NCBI GenBank assembly: GCA_023313575.1
Contig: JAJTTP010000009.1
Span: 248,001-312,000, forward strand
Length of the DNA stretch: 64,000 nucleotides
Reading direction: 5' to 3'
Source of the DNA: Eutypella sp. D-1
Lineage: Eukaryota > Ascomycota > Sordariomycetes > Xylariales > Diatrypaceae
The number at the start of each line of letters is the position of its first letter. The first letter of the stretch is position 1. Shown one piece after another: positions 1 to 12,966 of this stretch. The notes below the pieces were generated by a model that made no database searches, was not told the DNA's origin, and saw only the letters and a list, made by a program, of their open reading frames with translations. Made by a program: the position numbers and the translations under genes.

Positions 1-718
1 GAAGGGAGAGAAAGGTCTCGGTGCTGGTACGTTCAATAAAGAAAAATCACCACCATGCGTGCGGCTACGCGATGTCACAGCTCACAAGCTCACATTATGA
101 TTTCCGTATCTATCTCGCAGAGGCTTGTTCGTACGGCTTGGACAACCCTGAGGATCTCCTGATGTCAGACTGGAACGGCACCATCCTCGGCCCTCCCCAC
201 GTGAGTAACCCCAACCCAACCCAACCCTGCGCGGCCGGCCTCTTGATCTTATCTATCGCCTTGCATTTTCACGATCTCGCCATCGATCACCCCCATACCC
301 CCCTCACCCCCCCCTCTTTATTACACGCGTTAGACTTACTTACCGGTACCTCCAGAGCGTCCACGAGAACCGCATCTACTCGGTAAAAATGCACTGCGGC
401 GACCAGTACCCCGACAAGCCGCCGACGATCCAGTTCGTCAGCATGGTGAACCTGCCCTGCGTCAACCAGCGGAACGGCCTCGTCGACCCCTCGCAACTGC
501 CCTGCCTGGCCAACTGGAAGAGAGAGAATACCATGGAGACCATCCTGATTGAGCTGCGCAGGTGCGTTTGTTTGCCCCCAACCCCTCGAAGCAGTATGTT
601 GACGGTATTGCTAACGCGAACCACCCCGGGTCTTGTCGCTCCGCGCAGATATATGGCTTCGAGTCAGTGTAAGAAGCTGCCTCAGCCGCCGGAGGGCACT
701 GTGTATCCCGGAAACTGA
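1..718 (+). CDS. MMS2: Ubiquitin-conjugating enzyme variant (UEV) of the MMS2 type, 5' end cut off by the window
   Basis: Mms2-type UEVs pair with Ubc13 to build Lys63-linked ubiquitin chains in error-free post-replication repair. Exons read as <1-26, 121-200, 356-561 and 649-718, with phases that join cleanly; introns are 94, 155 and 87 nt with GT..AG ends. The 126 visible residues include KGEKGLGA, WNGTILGPPH, VNLPCVNQRNG and WKRENTMETILIELRR, all diagnostic of the family. The active-site HPN/Cys segment of true E2 enzymes is absent, as expected for a UEV. Roughly the first 15-20 residues and the start codon lie outside the window. The protein ends PPEGTVYPGN, with the stop at 716-718. The next gene (LYR protein) is on the same strand about 0.9 kb downstream. 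Family assignment is firm; the exact N-terminus cannot be seen. Confidence 0.93.
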
Positions 719-1637
719 GAGACGGGAGGGGGTAACGAGTGACAGTGACAGGCATATGATGGATATGCAGTGGGACAGGAGGGCATGACACGTTACGAGA
801 TCGTTTACGAGACACGATAAGACAGAGAAAGAAACAGAGAAAGCCATATTCTTAGCTATGGCCGCATATGGCAGTCTTCTCCCCCCCCCCAGGGACAGAG
901 GGACAAGGGGTGCAGGCCGTATACACGGTCAACCGGTAGTTCAGTATTGACATGAGGGCTATTAAGGGACCCGTCATGATGTCTAAGCCGAGCAACAGAT
1001 GTCGGGCGTCTTGGTACAACAGTTAGGTTATCATTCGGGTTCTCATCGCCAGTCTTACTTTACTACCTTATGTACCTCGCTCGCGGTACGAACACAGAAG
1101 TTTTGCTTGATGTCTGCTACATTAGTAGTTCAAGGGGCTTGAATGTCGAAATGGAAGTTTTCTACTACTCATCCCATACTTATTCACCGTGTTGCACCGT
1201 GATGTTTCTAATCCATATATGTGGTCATCAATTCAATAGATACAGTCCGCTATCGCAAGCTATAGGTACCTACTCTACATAGGTACCTAGAGTAATGGGG
1301 TCTTTACAAGCTCCAGCTTCGGAATCATCACGTCGTCCCGCTATATTCATATTACCTATTAGATAAACCCCCTCTTTAAACGAATAACTAGATATAATTA
1401 GACAAAATTGCGATATGAGATTATTGAACCTTTTAGCTTGTGATAATTCTTATTACCTGCACTTGCATCCATCCTGCTGATCTCAAATAATAACTTCCCC
1501 CCAGCTCCCTAAAAAGGCTTGATAGAGAGCCCCCCCAAAGCCCGCTTTTGCCTCCTGGTTTCCCTGGCTGGCTGCTGCCATGATAGAGCGGAGAGCGCCA
1601 TGATACGAATACCGAACCTGGTAGCCACCACCCCGCC
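719..1637. other. Intergenic region between the UEV and LYR genes
   Basis: No convincing reading frame is present. There is a C10 run at 881-890 and AT-rich sequence at about 1360-1480. It should contain the UEV 3' UTR and the LYR promoter, but I see no clear individual signal. Confidence 0.5.
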
Positions 1638-2886
1638 ATGCCCGCCGTCGTCCACAAGCGGCCCAGCTTGCTCTTCATACCTGCCAACGACTCTCGACAT
1701 CGGGCAGCATGTACGTAACCCCCCCTTCCCCCTTCCCCCGGAGCCACCATCAGCTAACCACAGCCCACCGACCACCACCCCACCAGGTTTCGCCCTCTAC
1801 CGCGCGCTCCTGCGCGAATCCCCATACATCTCGATGACGCCGAAAGCGCGGGCAGCCTGGAGTCCAATCCGTAACCCAATCAAGCACCTAATCCGGCGGG
1901 CCTTCCTGCGGAACCGGGCCGACACATCCCCGCGGCTCGTCTACCCGGCTCTAAGCGCAGGATACCGGACTCTCGAACTCCTACGTTCAGCGCGCGCGTC
2001 CTCGTATAGCCGGCCCAACGACGCCCACGCCTCCATCCTCCGCCTCCTGCGCGACCGGCAGCGCGAGCGGCAGCGCTCCTTATTCGCGCAGGCCACGCAC
2101 CCGGCATTCAGTCGGAACCCAGCCAAACCATCGTCCGCGCCACGCGAGGGGGCGCAGCCGCTTCTCGTGCGCGTATCCCCCACACCCTCCACCAACGCCG
2201 AAGCCGAAGCCCCCATCTACATAGACCCGACAGAACCGCAGGCGCCGCCACGGTACACGACGCCGTACCGACCACGGCCGTTATCCGAGCTCGGGGGGTC
2301 CGGACGGCGCAAGGTCCCGCACATGGACATGGGCGGGGAGTATCCGTTCCTGCGGCTCAAGAAGCCGCAGCCGGAATTCCTCAGTCGGATGCTGACGCAG
2401 AAGCAGCGGGTGCGGGTACGGCGCACGGAGGCGCTGAACGAAATCGAGGCGGCGCTCGACGACGCGGACGCCGAGGACGAGTGGGAGCGGGTGGTCGAGG
2501 ATCTACTACATCAGCACGGACAACAAGAAAAACAACAACAACAACAAATCCCGGCCACAGGGAGAGGGGAATGGAGCGACCTAGCGCGAGAAGCACGAGT
2601 AACCACAGGCTCAGGGCGCAAGATCCGCGTGGTGCCCGGAACCGAGACGTACACGGGCAGTTTCTGGCGCCACGGACACATGCACATCCAGGCGCAGCTG
2701 GGCCGCGAGAGGGACGACCTGATTGCGCGCGCGGCCGCGATGCGCGAGCTCGTGCTGCAAGAGCGGCGGCTCGCGGAGCAGGAGCGGGAGGAGCGGAAGG
2801 CGGAGCGCCGGAGGCGCTGGGAGGAGCGTATGAGGGCTGAGGGGAGGGCCGCGGAGTTCGGGATTGCTGAGGTGGTTGCTTGTTGA
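1638..2886 (+). CDS. LYR-motif (Cup1-like N-terminal domain) protein, probably mitochondrial
   Basis: Two exons, 1638-1710 and 1787-2886, joined across a 76-nt intron (gtacgt..caccag), give 390 residues. The N-terminal ~100 residues form an LYR-family helix bundle: KRPSLLFIPAND, then FALYRALLRE with LYR at residues 28-30, then RNPIKHLIRRAFLRNR. LYR proteins act as small adaptors in mitochondrial complex and Fe-S assembly; the role of this long fungal subgroup is not established. The C-terminal half has a conserved-looking block (about residues 245-310, YPFLRLKKPQPEFLSRML), a short Gln run, and an Arg/Glu-rich helix near the end. I chose ATG 1638 because it puts the KRPSLLFIPAND segment in frame; an in-frame reading that starts upstream runs through the intron and loses it. 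Downstream, the bZIP gene converges, with 421 nt between the stops. Confidence 0.82.
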
Positions 2887-3307
2887 TGGAGAGAGTTATG
2901 AGAGCGGCAATACTGGTTTTATATCGACAAGGACGGAATCGGCCCGTCATGATATCAGAGTCTACGCAGCTTTTTCTACGTGGGGTGTGCCACCAAGAAG
3001 GGCCATAGAAGAGACATAACCACCACCGCCGCAAGGTATAAGTGTATGATGATAAATATATATGACGGGTAAAGATACCCGCACCAAGAAAGAGCAATCT
3101 AATCTAACGACGATCCCACTCCCGCTGTCTCTCAGTACCTATATATGGATATAAAGCACACACCGCGCATGTATCCAACCAAGCAAGCACTCGTATGCTT
3201 TTCCCATACGCCCCCGCCCGCTTCCATATGCAAAAAAACAAAAACGCCTATATGCCTATGCCTATGCCCTACATCCCAAAAACAGATGGTTATTATTTTT
3301 ACTCCAT
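2887..3307. other. Convergent intergenic region
   Basis: This is the shared 3' flank of the LYR gene (plus) and bZIP gene (minus). It is AT-rich near 3040-3070 (tgatgataaatatatatgac) and presumably contains both polyadenylation regions. No gene is seen. Confidence 0.5.
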
Positions 3308-5891
3308 CTACTCCACGGCAATAATAGCCTCCCAAAACGCCGCATCAACATCCTTGGGTCTGAACCCCGGTGTGCGGCCCAGGCAAGCAGCACGAGACGT
3401 CAGACCTATCCCATGGTGCACTGTCAGTACTTCCTTTCCTTTCCCACGAATGACAGCCCATACCTGGGGTGGGGAAGGAGAACTTACCGTTCAGGAACTT
3501 GGTGATGTCGAGGTGCACCGCTTTTCCCGTCAATGCGCCGCTGCCTATGGGGCCGGTAGCAGCAACGGCGGAAGAATGCTGGTATGCGTTCTCGGGCATC
3601 GAGACGTGCGGCGCGGGGAACCCGTGTTGCGGCTGCATCGCCATGCCCGGCGCGGCAGGGCCATACTGCCAGGGCGCCGCACTCTCCTCCCCCAACCCAC
3701 CAGCTCCAGCACCACCACCACCACTTTGTGTCGACGCAGCGGGCTCACCATCCGGGACATTCGCCTCGCGGGGATGTACTTCACGCTCATCATGATGGCG
3801 GACGTCCTGGTACTGGAAGCAGCCGGCGGGGAGGACGCCAACGGGACAGAAGTCGGCCGCGACATCAGGGATCACGACGCCGTTCTGCCGCATATACCAC
3901 TCGACCTCGTCGCAGTCCCAGAACAGGCCCTGTAGGCCCGGCATGCGGATATTCTGCGAGATCGTCAGAAGTGAGTCCCGGATCTGCGACGTCGTCGCGT
4001 CCATGGGTCCAAATCGAAACCCGCGAGTCTCCGCACTCCCATCCCCTCCCCCACCCCTATCCCCGGCCCCGCCCCCGCGGAAGTGCGTACCGGCGCCGCC
4101 GAGGTGGTGGAAGGGATAATTCCAATTATGCAACGGCTGATGGCGGGTGCGGTTGAGGACAGCGATAGTGCGTTCGCGGATCTGCTCGGTGGTCTCGAAG
4201 AGACGCGCGAACCCGAACACGCGCATCATTTTCTCCGGCGGCGGGTTGCGCATGCAGATCAGGTACGCCGCGCGCTCCGTCGTGAACCTATGCAAGCGGC
4301 GCGCGAACCCCGTTTCCGCGTACGCGCCTGACGCCGGCATGGGCAGGGTGCTCCAGGGCGAGAATGCCGTCGTGGATGTTGATGATGATGAGGTGGAGGA
4401 TGTGTGGCCGGCCCCGGTGCCGGATGTCGATGTTGTGGTGAAGATGTAGGATGATGATCCGGGAGTCGCGAAGCTCGCGTTTTCTATCGTTGGTGCCGCG
4501 ATGATCTGGTAGTTCCCGCCGCCGCCGCTGCCGCCGCCCACGTCGCCAACAGTATACCCGTAGTGCTGCTGCGGAGGAATCGCCGGGTCGCGGGGAACCA
4601 AAACATCGCCATAGATCTGCTCCGGGTGACCGCGTCTCGGCGCAGCCAACGCAGCATGCGCCTCCACCTCCACGTTCCTCGCCAGAGCAGACCGCCTCGG
4701 CTCCGATCGGGCCGCAATCCCATCCTCATCCTCATCCAGGTCATCCTCCACATCCGCCTCCAGTTCGACCTGGCGCGAGCGGCGCACCAGGGCCTGGAGG
4801 CGGCGCAGCTGGATCCCGAGCTCGGGGGCCTGCGCCAGGATATGCGGGTTATTCGCCGAGGACTCGAAGACCTGCTGCACGGCGCTGCGCATCGCGCTGT
4901 TGGCCTCTTTGAGGTCGCGCACCTGCGCCTCCAGCTCCGTGATCGCGTTTTCTTTCCGGTTCCGGTACGCCCTTTGCGCCAGTCGGATTTGGGTCCTTCG
5001 ACGCTGTGAGAGGGTTAGATACGGTATCCCTGCAACGGGTTCTTCCTCGGGTATCCCGGTTGGGGGGCCGGGGGAGTAGGGGTGGCAATCGGGTGATACG
5101 TGCGCAACGGCATAGCGGAGGGGTTTCAAGGCCGGCATGCTCACGTGATCTTTGGCACGGTGGGGTTGGTAATGAGAAGAGCAAGAAAAAAATCTGTGAC
5201 AAACCTCAGTCGCAGTCTGGTCCTTAGGATTCAATCTCGGGCGTCCCCTCGCTCTCTTCTTCCCCTCCGCGGCCTCATCCGCACCGCCGGACTCATCCAA
5301 CGACCGCTTCTTGGAACCCGATTCGGGTCCCGCATCCCGCGGCTTCGAGGCGCCGATGCGTTTGGGCCGCTGCCCGTCATTGCTGTCCTCGGCGCTGCTC
5401 GACACGGGTGGGTCTGCTGCTGCTGCTGCTGCTGCTGCTTGTTGATACCGCATTGGGAGTTCTTGGGACCCGGCGTGCAGCGGCAGCTGACCGACCCCTG
5501 TCAACGTCTGCGGATGGAACCCACCGGAGTCGGACTGCGAGTGGATGTAGTCGGTCCCTTGCAGCGGGTATCTGGGGACAACAACTTCTAAGTCCAGGGG
5601 CTGCTGATTCACGGCGATGTCGAAAACGCTATCGTGCGAGATGGTGGTAGCAGCAGCAGCAGCACCGTGGTATTGTGGATACCCTGAAGCGACCACCGCG
5701 CCAAGAAAGGATGGGTGGTGGTGGAAAGAAGCAGCATCGTCGCCATGGCCGTGAAAGCCATGTCCGGAATGATGGACCCCTGGGGTCAGGGCTTGATATG
5801 GGGCGGTGCTGCCTTGTGGATTACTGATATCGGATGCCTGCGCGTTAGCTGCATAGGAAATACTATGGGAGGACCCGGGATGCGAGGACAT
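3308..5891 (-). CDS. bZIP transcription factor with a variant basic region
   Basis: Three exons on the minus strand (5891-5205, 5003-3488, 3420-3308) give 771 residues; introns are 201 and 67 nt. The basic region begins at residue 230 exactly at the first splice junction (ERRRTQIRLAQRAYRNRKE), followed by a leucine-zipper-like heptad segment. An ordered C-terminal block follows (RFTTERAAYLICMRNPPPEKMMRVFGFARLFETT, given here as positions about 465-500). The rest is low complexity: Ala8, Gly-, Ser/Thr- and Pro-rich tracts, consistent with a disordered regulator. The last exon supplies GRTPGFRPKDVDAAFWEAI, the usual ending of this fungal bZIP group; without that splice the frame runs on to a nonsense tail ending at 3345. 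The first long frame could start at 5984, but ATG 5891 (MSSHPGSS) looks more natural. Target genes are unknown. Confidence 0.85.
5414..5439. repeat. (CTG)8 trinucleotide repeat inside the bZIP coding region
   Basis: Uninterrupted CTG units on the plus strand encode a run of eight alanines in exon 1 of the bZIP gene. It lies in a low-complexity region, so length variation between strains would probably be tolerated. Confidence 0.9.
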
Positions 5892-7188
5892 CAGGGAAGA
5901 GTCAAGGCCCCGGGGCCTGATTCCCCTGTGCCTGGTAAACCTTATTGAGTAAGGGGGGCGGACTGGCCCAATCAACCACCACAACCCCCTATCTCTCAGA
6001 TCCTACCCTCCTATCCCTCCGCCTGCTGGGCCCCTGGGTTGTAGTTAAGCCCAGCCTAGATGGATCCGGCTATTCACTACCCGCAATTTCAATCGGGGTA
6101 GGATCCAGCAATAGGCCGGTATCCGATGTGCCCACTCTTCTGGGTCGTTTTTAGTAGGGCTGAGATCGGTTGGCAGGCCTTCTCTCTCCTCCGTATCTCA
6201 AAATCCTGCATAAGCGAGGTATCATGCACTGTGCGAGGTCCTACTAAACCCGGTATGATGGACACCTCACCAGCTGCGCGTAACGCCGCTCTAGGTTGGT
6301 TTTGCGAGATTCGCATGGGGTTGGGTGGGAAGATAATTTTGCTGATTAGTGAACATCTGGCCATCGTAAAAATAAGTCGAACGAAGTGGCTTAGCGAAGT
6401 CGCTATGATTGGTTCGGCGACCCGGAATAAGTTAAGTCCCAGCTGAGATCCGTATCAATACCCCTGAGCCCTTCAGCAGGGGGTCAGGCCCTCATAGGTT
6501 CATCGAGAGCTGTCTCGTTAAAAAACAATTCTTACCATTAATCCCTGGTTTCTTTGGTTTGTTATGACTCAATGTGTTTAAAGAGCGGAGAAAGATATGC
6601 TCGTCGTGATGTCACGTTGATCTAGGAGATTACATCAACAACTTACGGTCATTCGGACTGGCTGAGAGTGAGATTGGAATCGTGTGCGACTCGAGAAGGG
6701 GTTTCAGTTGGACTGATGTGCCAATAATAACGACGGGTGGGTATTTTCCATCATACAGATGATCGAGGTCTCTATGTTCAGCCCCATGCATTCTTGGTGC
6801 TGCTCACAGCAACCTACAACGGCGTATCAGTCCTTCGTCCCTCATCTATACGGACACACATGAGATATATAAGACGTCCGAGACGCTCTCTTACTGCAAC
6901 GGGCATTCCAATTCAATTCTTCCCGTAATCACCCTTGTCTGATGCCGACAGCAGTCCAATTCCAGCTAATACACCCTAAGTACGCGACTCAATATGTATC
7001 TGACCATCCCCACAAAGACATATTACGGCCATGTTTTTAGAAAGGACGAGAAGACCCATAAATGGTCAAATGCTAATGATTAGAGATTTTCCGAGCGAAA
7101 ATGAACATTATGCTTGAACTATATACATAACCCAGGTTCCTGGAAGTCGCCGTACTATGATAACCCCCTTTCCCCCATTTTCGGGGCA
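5892..7188. other. Intergenic region between bZIP and GH3 genes
   Basis: This holds the bZIP promoter side and the GH3 3' flank. Only short, uncharacteristic reading frames occur. No RNA gene or repeat was recognised. Confidence 0.5.
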
Positions 7189-10051
7189 TTATATCGTGAA
7201 GTTTCCGACCAGAGGCAAGTCTCTACTGCTTTTGCCGACGAATATCTTGTAGTCGCCCTTCTGCAGAAGCCACTTCTGGGCATCCACGTCCCAGACACTA
7301 AGGTCTCTTCGCAGAAGCTCGAACTCCACTTCAGCCGTCTGGCCGGCCGAAATGAGAGGTTTGGCGAAACCACGGAGCTGCCTGGCGGGTGTGTCGTCGC
7401 CGGGAATTCCGACGTAGAGCTGCGCGACCTCCTTGCCGTCCATCTTGCCCGTGTTAGCGATTTTCGCCTTGACGACGGCCACGACGTCCCAGAGGTCTTC
7501 CTGGCCGCCCTCGACGATCTGTCCAGTGGGGTATGGCTGCAAGGCATCCGACACCTTGGAGGCAGTCAGATCAGAGTAGTCAAAGGTTGTATAACTGAGA
7601 CCGAAGCCGAATTCGTAACGCGGCGTGATATTCTTAGCATCGAAGTGGCGATAGTCGATGAAGACGCCTTCAGTGAAGTTGGACTGAGGGAAGAACTCGT
7701 CATAGTCGCCAGGATACCGCCGATCGGGGTCGGCCAATCCCCCATAATCTGCCTCCGTGCGAGCGACGGTGTACGGCAGACGACCGGACGGGTTAGACTT
7801 GCCATAAAGGAGTGAAACCAGAGCCTTTCCGCTGTCCTGGCCAGGTAGATGGGCGAATATGACTGCGGTGACGTTCGGGTGGTCGATGAAAGTGTCGACC
7901 AACCGGACACCCGAGTTATGGAAGACAACGATGGTGTTAGCGCACTGGTTTGCGACGCTCTCGATCAGGCCATCAGTATGATTATCCCGCAGGGTCGGCC
8001 TGTCGTACCCTTCGGTGGCCCAGACATTCCCAAAGACAATGCACGCGTCAGATGTAGGGTTCACGGCCGGGTCCGCTGACTCGAGATCCCAGAACATAGC
8101 CGTCCCATCCTCGTAGCACTGGTCAACCAACGCATCGAATGGAGCGCTGATAAGGCTCTGGGCGGACGCACCCGAGCCACCACCAGAAATCAACGTGCCG
8201 TTCGGGGCAATGTCGCTATACGGGATGCTGAGATTGCCCATCCATCCGATATTTACTTCAGTCGCGTTCGCGGCCTGGGCACCCACGGCCCAGGGGCCAA
8301 ACCTCCATTTGCTGTCCGCTGCCTCTGGCGTGTTGTAGTCGGGCGACCTGGCGGAATATCCAAACAGCGAGACGAGCTTCAGCTTGTCTGGGTCCAGGGG
8401 TAGGGTGCCGTTCAAGTTCTTCACGAGCACGTGGCCCTCGACAGCCCCGTCGAAAAGCGTCGGCTTCGCACTCTTGTTACGGGCGTCCACGATCTCATGA
8501 GGCAACGACAGATTTCCGGACATTCCGTGCCCAGGACCAGGGAAGCCATCACCGTCTTGGTTCATCTGATAGTATGAAGCAAGAATCCTGCGCAATTGCG
8601 GTAAGCTTCGATATCGCACAAGCATAACTATCGGGTCTCACCTTGTGGTCATATCGTCGAGCCGAGACTCGGGCACCGAGCCGTTCTGTACAGCCAGCGT
8701 AAGATTGCCAGCCCACTTACCAGCTCCGCTTGGCATGGCGACGTCGAGGCCTCCCAGGGCGCTGGCAACTCCCGACATTTGGGCACCCCAGTCACTGAGA
8801 ATGAAGCCCTGGCAAGTATATAGTCAGCCAAGACCCGGTCGCATCAAAAAAGCCAAAGGAAACCACTTACTTGGAAGCCCAGCTCTCCCTTCAGCAGCCC
8901 ATTCTGGGCCTTGCTGTTTTGGCAACCGTACGAGTTGTTTATCCGATTGTAAGAGCACATAATGGCACCTGTTCCCGCTTTCACAGCGTCGTAGAATGGC
9001 CTTTGAACGTTAGCCCTAGGGTTACGCGATAAGATATGGGCGCATTTACTCACCAAAGGTAGAGCTCATGCATCGTCTTGTCATCGACGTTTGAGGATAC
9101 ACTTTCCATAATCGGATCAATTGTCGTCGGGAGTCTGTGCGTTTCTTGCTCTTGCGCGATGAAATGCTGTATTCCTGTCAGTTGACGCCCGCCATAAGCT
9201 TCGGTGTTTTCTCACCTTGGTACTCGTGATGACACCCGCTTCTTGAATGCCTGCTACAGTCTTGTGTACTATCACACCGGACAGGTATGGGTCTACTGAG
9301 GCTCCTGTTTTGCATCACAGTTAGCAACGTGCGTGGTCGGGGCATCCAGGGACATGACTATTCTTACCTTCCCAATTCCTACCTCCCCTGACTATTCGTC
9401 CAATAGGACCCACTAGAGGCCCAAGGAGGAGATTGACCCCCTTTTTCCTAGCCTCTTCGCCTATGAACTGAGCTCTTTGATAAGCCAATTCCGTATTCCA
9501 GCTAGATAACAGCGTTAACATCATGAACATGATCATTGCTACAATCAATAGAAACCCTACCTAGCTCCGACGTGCAACCCCGCGGGCCATGCACTGACGT
9601 AGTCGGTATTCCTGACTCCAGCGCCGGAATCTGTGAAACACATGCCCGGGAAATTTAGTCTCGAGATATTTGGGAGGAAGCCAGAGCAGCCAGTATGAGA
9701 CGTGACGCCGCCTGTGAGATTCACCTGGGAAGTCTGTAAGATACTGAAGGCCAAAATGAAGGGCGAGTAAGGGATAGCAGCATACTTTCTCTTCCAGTGT
9801 CAACTGGCTAACAAACGTCTTCGCCTTGGCGACGGCATCTGCCCAGGCTCCATCGTCCGGTATATCCGCTTCGATGATTTAGCAAAATATCATCAATAAA
9901 TCTTCTGTAGATGCGTATACGTACGAGAGGGATAGACTGGCTCGGATTGACCGTAAAAATATGTGTCATCGGTGATAACCTGCTGCTGAGCTCTTACTGT
10001 CAGAAGCAGCGGGCTTAATGCAGCCCAACTCGAAATGAGTGAGAGCAACAT
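7189..10051 (-). CDS. Secreted GH3 beta-glucosidase
   Basis: Nine exons on the minus strand: 10051-9925, 9868-9786, 9724-9561, 9501-9368, 9304-9216, 9166-9054, 9000-8871, 8808-8642, 8587-7189. The eight introns are 49-63 nt and all phases agree, giving 801 residues. A signal peptide of about 22 residues starts [17 protein letters not shown]. The GH3 N-terminal barrel shows [35 protein letters not shown] and the nucleophile segment [10 protein letters not shown], with the catalytic Asp at about residue 286. The C-terminal alpha/beta domain and fibronectin-III-like domain follow ([29 protein letters not shown]). The family hydrolyses terminal beta-glucose from cellobiose and related oligosaccharides. 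Many N-glycosylation sequons fit secretion. The gene looks intact; substrate preference cannot be read from sequence. Confidence 0.93.
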
Positions 10052-10136
10052 GGTTGACTAGATATGTGACGATGTCGAGTGTGAAGCGCTCTAAGGAACA
10101 TCTCTACTCTCCTGATGCTACAATATGGGAGGTATG

Positions 10137-10145
10137 ATTTATATA
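10137..10145 (-). promoter_or_regulatory. TATA-box-like element of the GH3 gene
   Basis: On the minus strand the sequence reads TATATAAAT, 85 nt upstream of the GH3 start codon. Position and sequence fit a TATA element; the transcription start is inferred, not seen. Confidence 0.45.
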
Positions 10146-12966
10146 TCTCCTCGATAGTATGCGCAGAGTCTCAGGCATAGTATTGTCAGGGCCCACAGCT
10201 CCACTGATGGCCCTGTATCTAGCTTATTCCTTCTACATCATCATCACGCTGTTTGCTAGATTCACTGAACCCTGATTTGTGGATGGTCGTGTTATGCACT
10301 ATGCCACAGAGTCAGCCTAGTGATAGATTCGGTGAATGCAGATTCATCATCCTCCGCTGCCACAGTGCTGCGTACGCGTTATACACATGACACTGTCGTG
10401 GGCTGCTTCTGGCCACTACCAAGACTTCCTCGCGGCTTCGGAATATGTTCGGGTGAAGAATCTAGTAAGTAGGCTTAGGTATTCGGTCCTTTTCAGAGAC
10501 CGGAGAGCTATATAGACCAGAAAGCTGGACATTAGGAGATCTGGGCACCAAGCCGACCGGCCGGGGGAATTCAAATTACGTAGGTCTGCGGTCCAACAGA
10601 TGAATTAGGTTTACGGTGCAGTCCGGGTTCCCCGCATATCGACTAGGATTAGAATATTATCAAGATCTTATGGAGCAAAGGTCGATTATGGAGCTAGAGT
10701 AACGCGTCGACTTTTGGCGGAGTCTGTAATGTATCGCCATCCGGCTTCACGAATAAGTACGATAGTGCTGCTGAGCGTCATGGTTAATCATGGTAGAACT
10801 TTAAGAAAATTGGGCTGGAAATTTGACGACAACGATCTTCAGATATTCAAAGCTATAAAAAGAACCAGCATCCCCGAAGCCGCGCCGGAGCCGTCACGAC
10901 TCAGGGGTCACATGTGCTCCTGCATCTTTCGGAGCGGGCAGGGCCCGCTCCCTTGGCTAGTGAGGACCGACATTACCAAGTCGGTCAAATTCGCCAGTGT
11001 ACGGGTAACATGACGGGTAACATAAGATGTGTGTTTTTTTTTCGGCCTGTCTTCACCTTTAAGAAGCCTTCACGCAATTCACGGGTTGGCGGGTCATCGT
11101 GATGCCGATTAAGCGGGGCCGTTCTCGACCACGTGGGGATGTTTGGAGAAATCTGGAGATGGCGGAGCCCCAGCCAAGCCAGCCTCGGTAAATCTCACCA
11201 GGGTTCTAACCTATCCCAGTCTCCTTGGTTTGCTAGTCTGCTCCGGCAGATGAATTTTTGCAGCATCATGTGCTTATACACACTATCGTGAGATGAAAGC
11301 CACGGAGTAAATGTGGACCGCCAGGTCTCCATCGGATGTTCTTAGATGTTGTAAGGAAAAGAGGCAACACTGAATATCGGAAGAATTTAACTTGAAAACC
11401 CTCATAACCATTACGAGCCATCATCATGCCTTGGATGGCTAGATACCAGAACGGCTTGTAATAATGGCCCGAGTCTTCCTCACTTGGCTGTCTTAGTAGT
11501 GCCTATGCCAACTGATCCTTCCCGCGCACTTGCATAGCGTCCAAGAAAATACTGATGACAAGCCGGCCACTTCCAGTAAACAGTTACGATCATATGTAGC
11601 TTTACGCCACCGCGTCGGAAATACCCTTGGCGACATCAATTTTCACACAAAGTGACCGCTCCTCCTCACTTCACGATGCGCCTCTAATACTTGCGTCGCG
11701 TCTTAACGCCCGAAACATCAGCTTCTACAGAGGCACCGGTTTGAGCCTTTGAGGTGTAGACGATAATATACCAATTCCAACCCACGACATCAGTATATAA
11801 GTGGTGGTGGAATGCGAATATACCGCGCAGACGAACCCAGAGTGCGACGACTGAATGTCTGCTAACTCACGTGGCCAACAACTGCAAATGGCTCGTATCC
11901 GGCGGTCTGAAAGGCTTAATTAATCTAGCACTTGGTAGCAAAATTCGGGCTGCTTGGCGATTGTGCAAAGTTTGATCACCTCGTCTTGGTATTCTCTCAA
12001 TGAGGAATCAGCCGTCGCCGGCCTCACCTAGTTGGCGTCTTGGCGCAAAAGAAAACATAGATCACCCACTGTGAATATGAACGATGCCATGGAAACACTG
12101 CTGACAAACTGCGTATCAATCATGCTTAATAGGACCGCGCAGGACTAGCTAAAGGCCTGGGAACTCCACTTTTACCGACAATCACTACGATTATTATTCT
12201 TGATGCACCGCTCTCCGACTGATACGTAATATTATTAACAGGGGCTGTAGACCAGCCTGGTCAAGCGCACAAGGGTAAGCAAAGTGGTCGGCAATAAGTG
12301 CTATGGCTCGGCAAAGCCAGGACCAAATCTGCCTCGAGGATAATTTCCTAGGACCTTCTGAATGGCCCGAGCTATTTTCGTAAAAATTATCTCGATGACT
12401 AATAGACTGTTTACTAGGATGGTGGGGAAAGAATAGGGGTAGAGGCTGCCTTAAAACCAGGAAAGCACATACTCATCGTGAATATCCCAGAACCAATATC
12501 GAGATCAAGAGCAACTACAGCACGTAGACCGACAGGAGCCTCTTTTGGCTTCAGCTTCTGTAATGAAAGCTTTTCGTATTCCCGGGAAGTCGTTGGCATG
12601 GGGGATATCAACCGGTTATATCTGTGTCGCTTTCGGCTTTTATCTGATTGGCTACAAATTGTACGGAAAACAGACGGTTCAATCATCACTCTGATAATAT
12701 TGGAAAGAGTGGTAAAATATAGATATAATCTGAATCACTGAAACCCGAACCAGGCAAACAATACTATCAGTACAAGGACGTCCGTTCGAACAGGATTATA
12801 TCCAGAGGCAGGCCCCTTTGCTTTCATCGGCGCAACTCATGATTGCCTCAGTCAATCCAACATAAGGACACATATTAGGTGGTATCAATTTGCAACTGTG
12901 GTAGCTCACCCATTCTTTTCGGTACATTAACTTTGGGGGGTTAATAATAAACAGTTACAACTCAAT
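10146..12966. other. Intergenic region upstream of GH3 and of the disrupted secreted gene
   Basis: 2.8 kb without a recognisable gene. Short frames (for example around 10714-11013 and 12414-12741) show no family motif and no credible splice partners. Base composition is ordinary and shows no RIP signature. Confidence 0.5.

Noticed and set aside
3345..5984. A single 879-codon bZIP frame without introns
   Set aside because: It would insert 67 residues into the basic region and end in a non-conserved tail; two introns give a far better protein.
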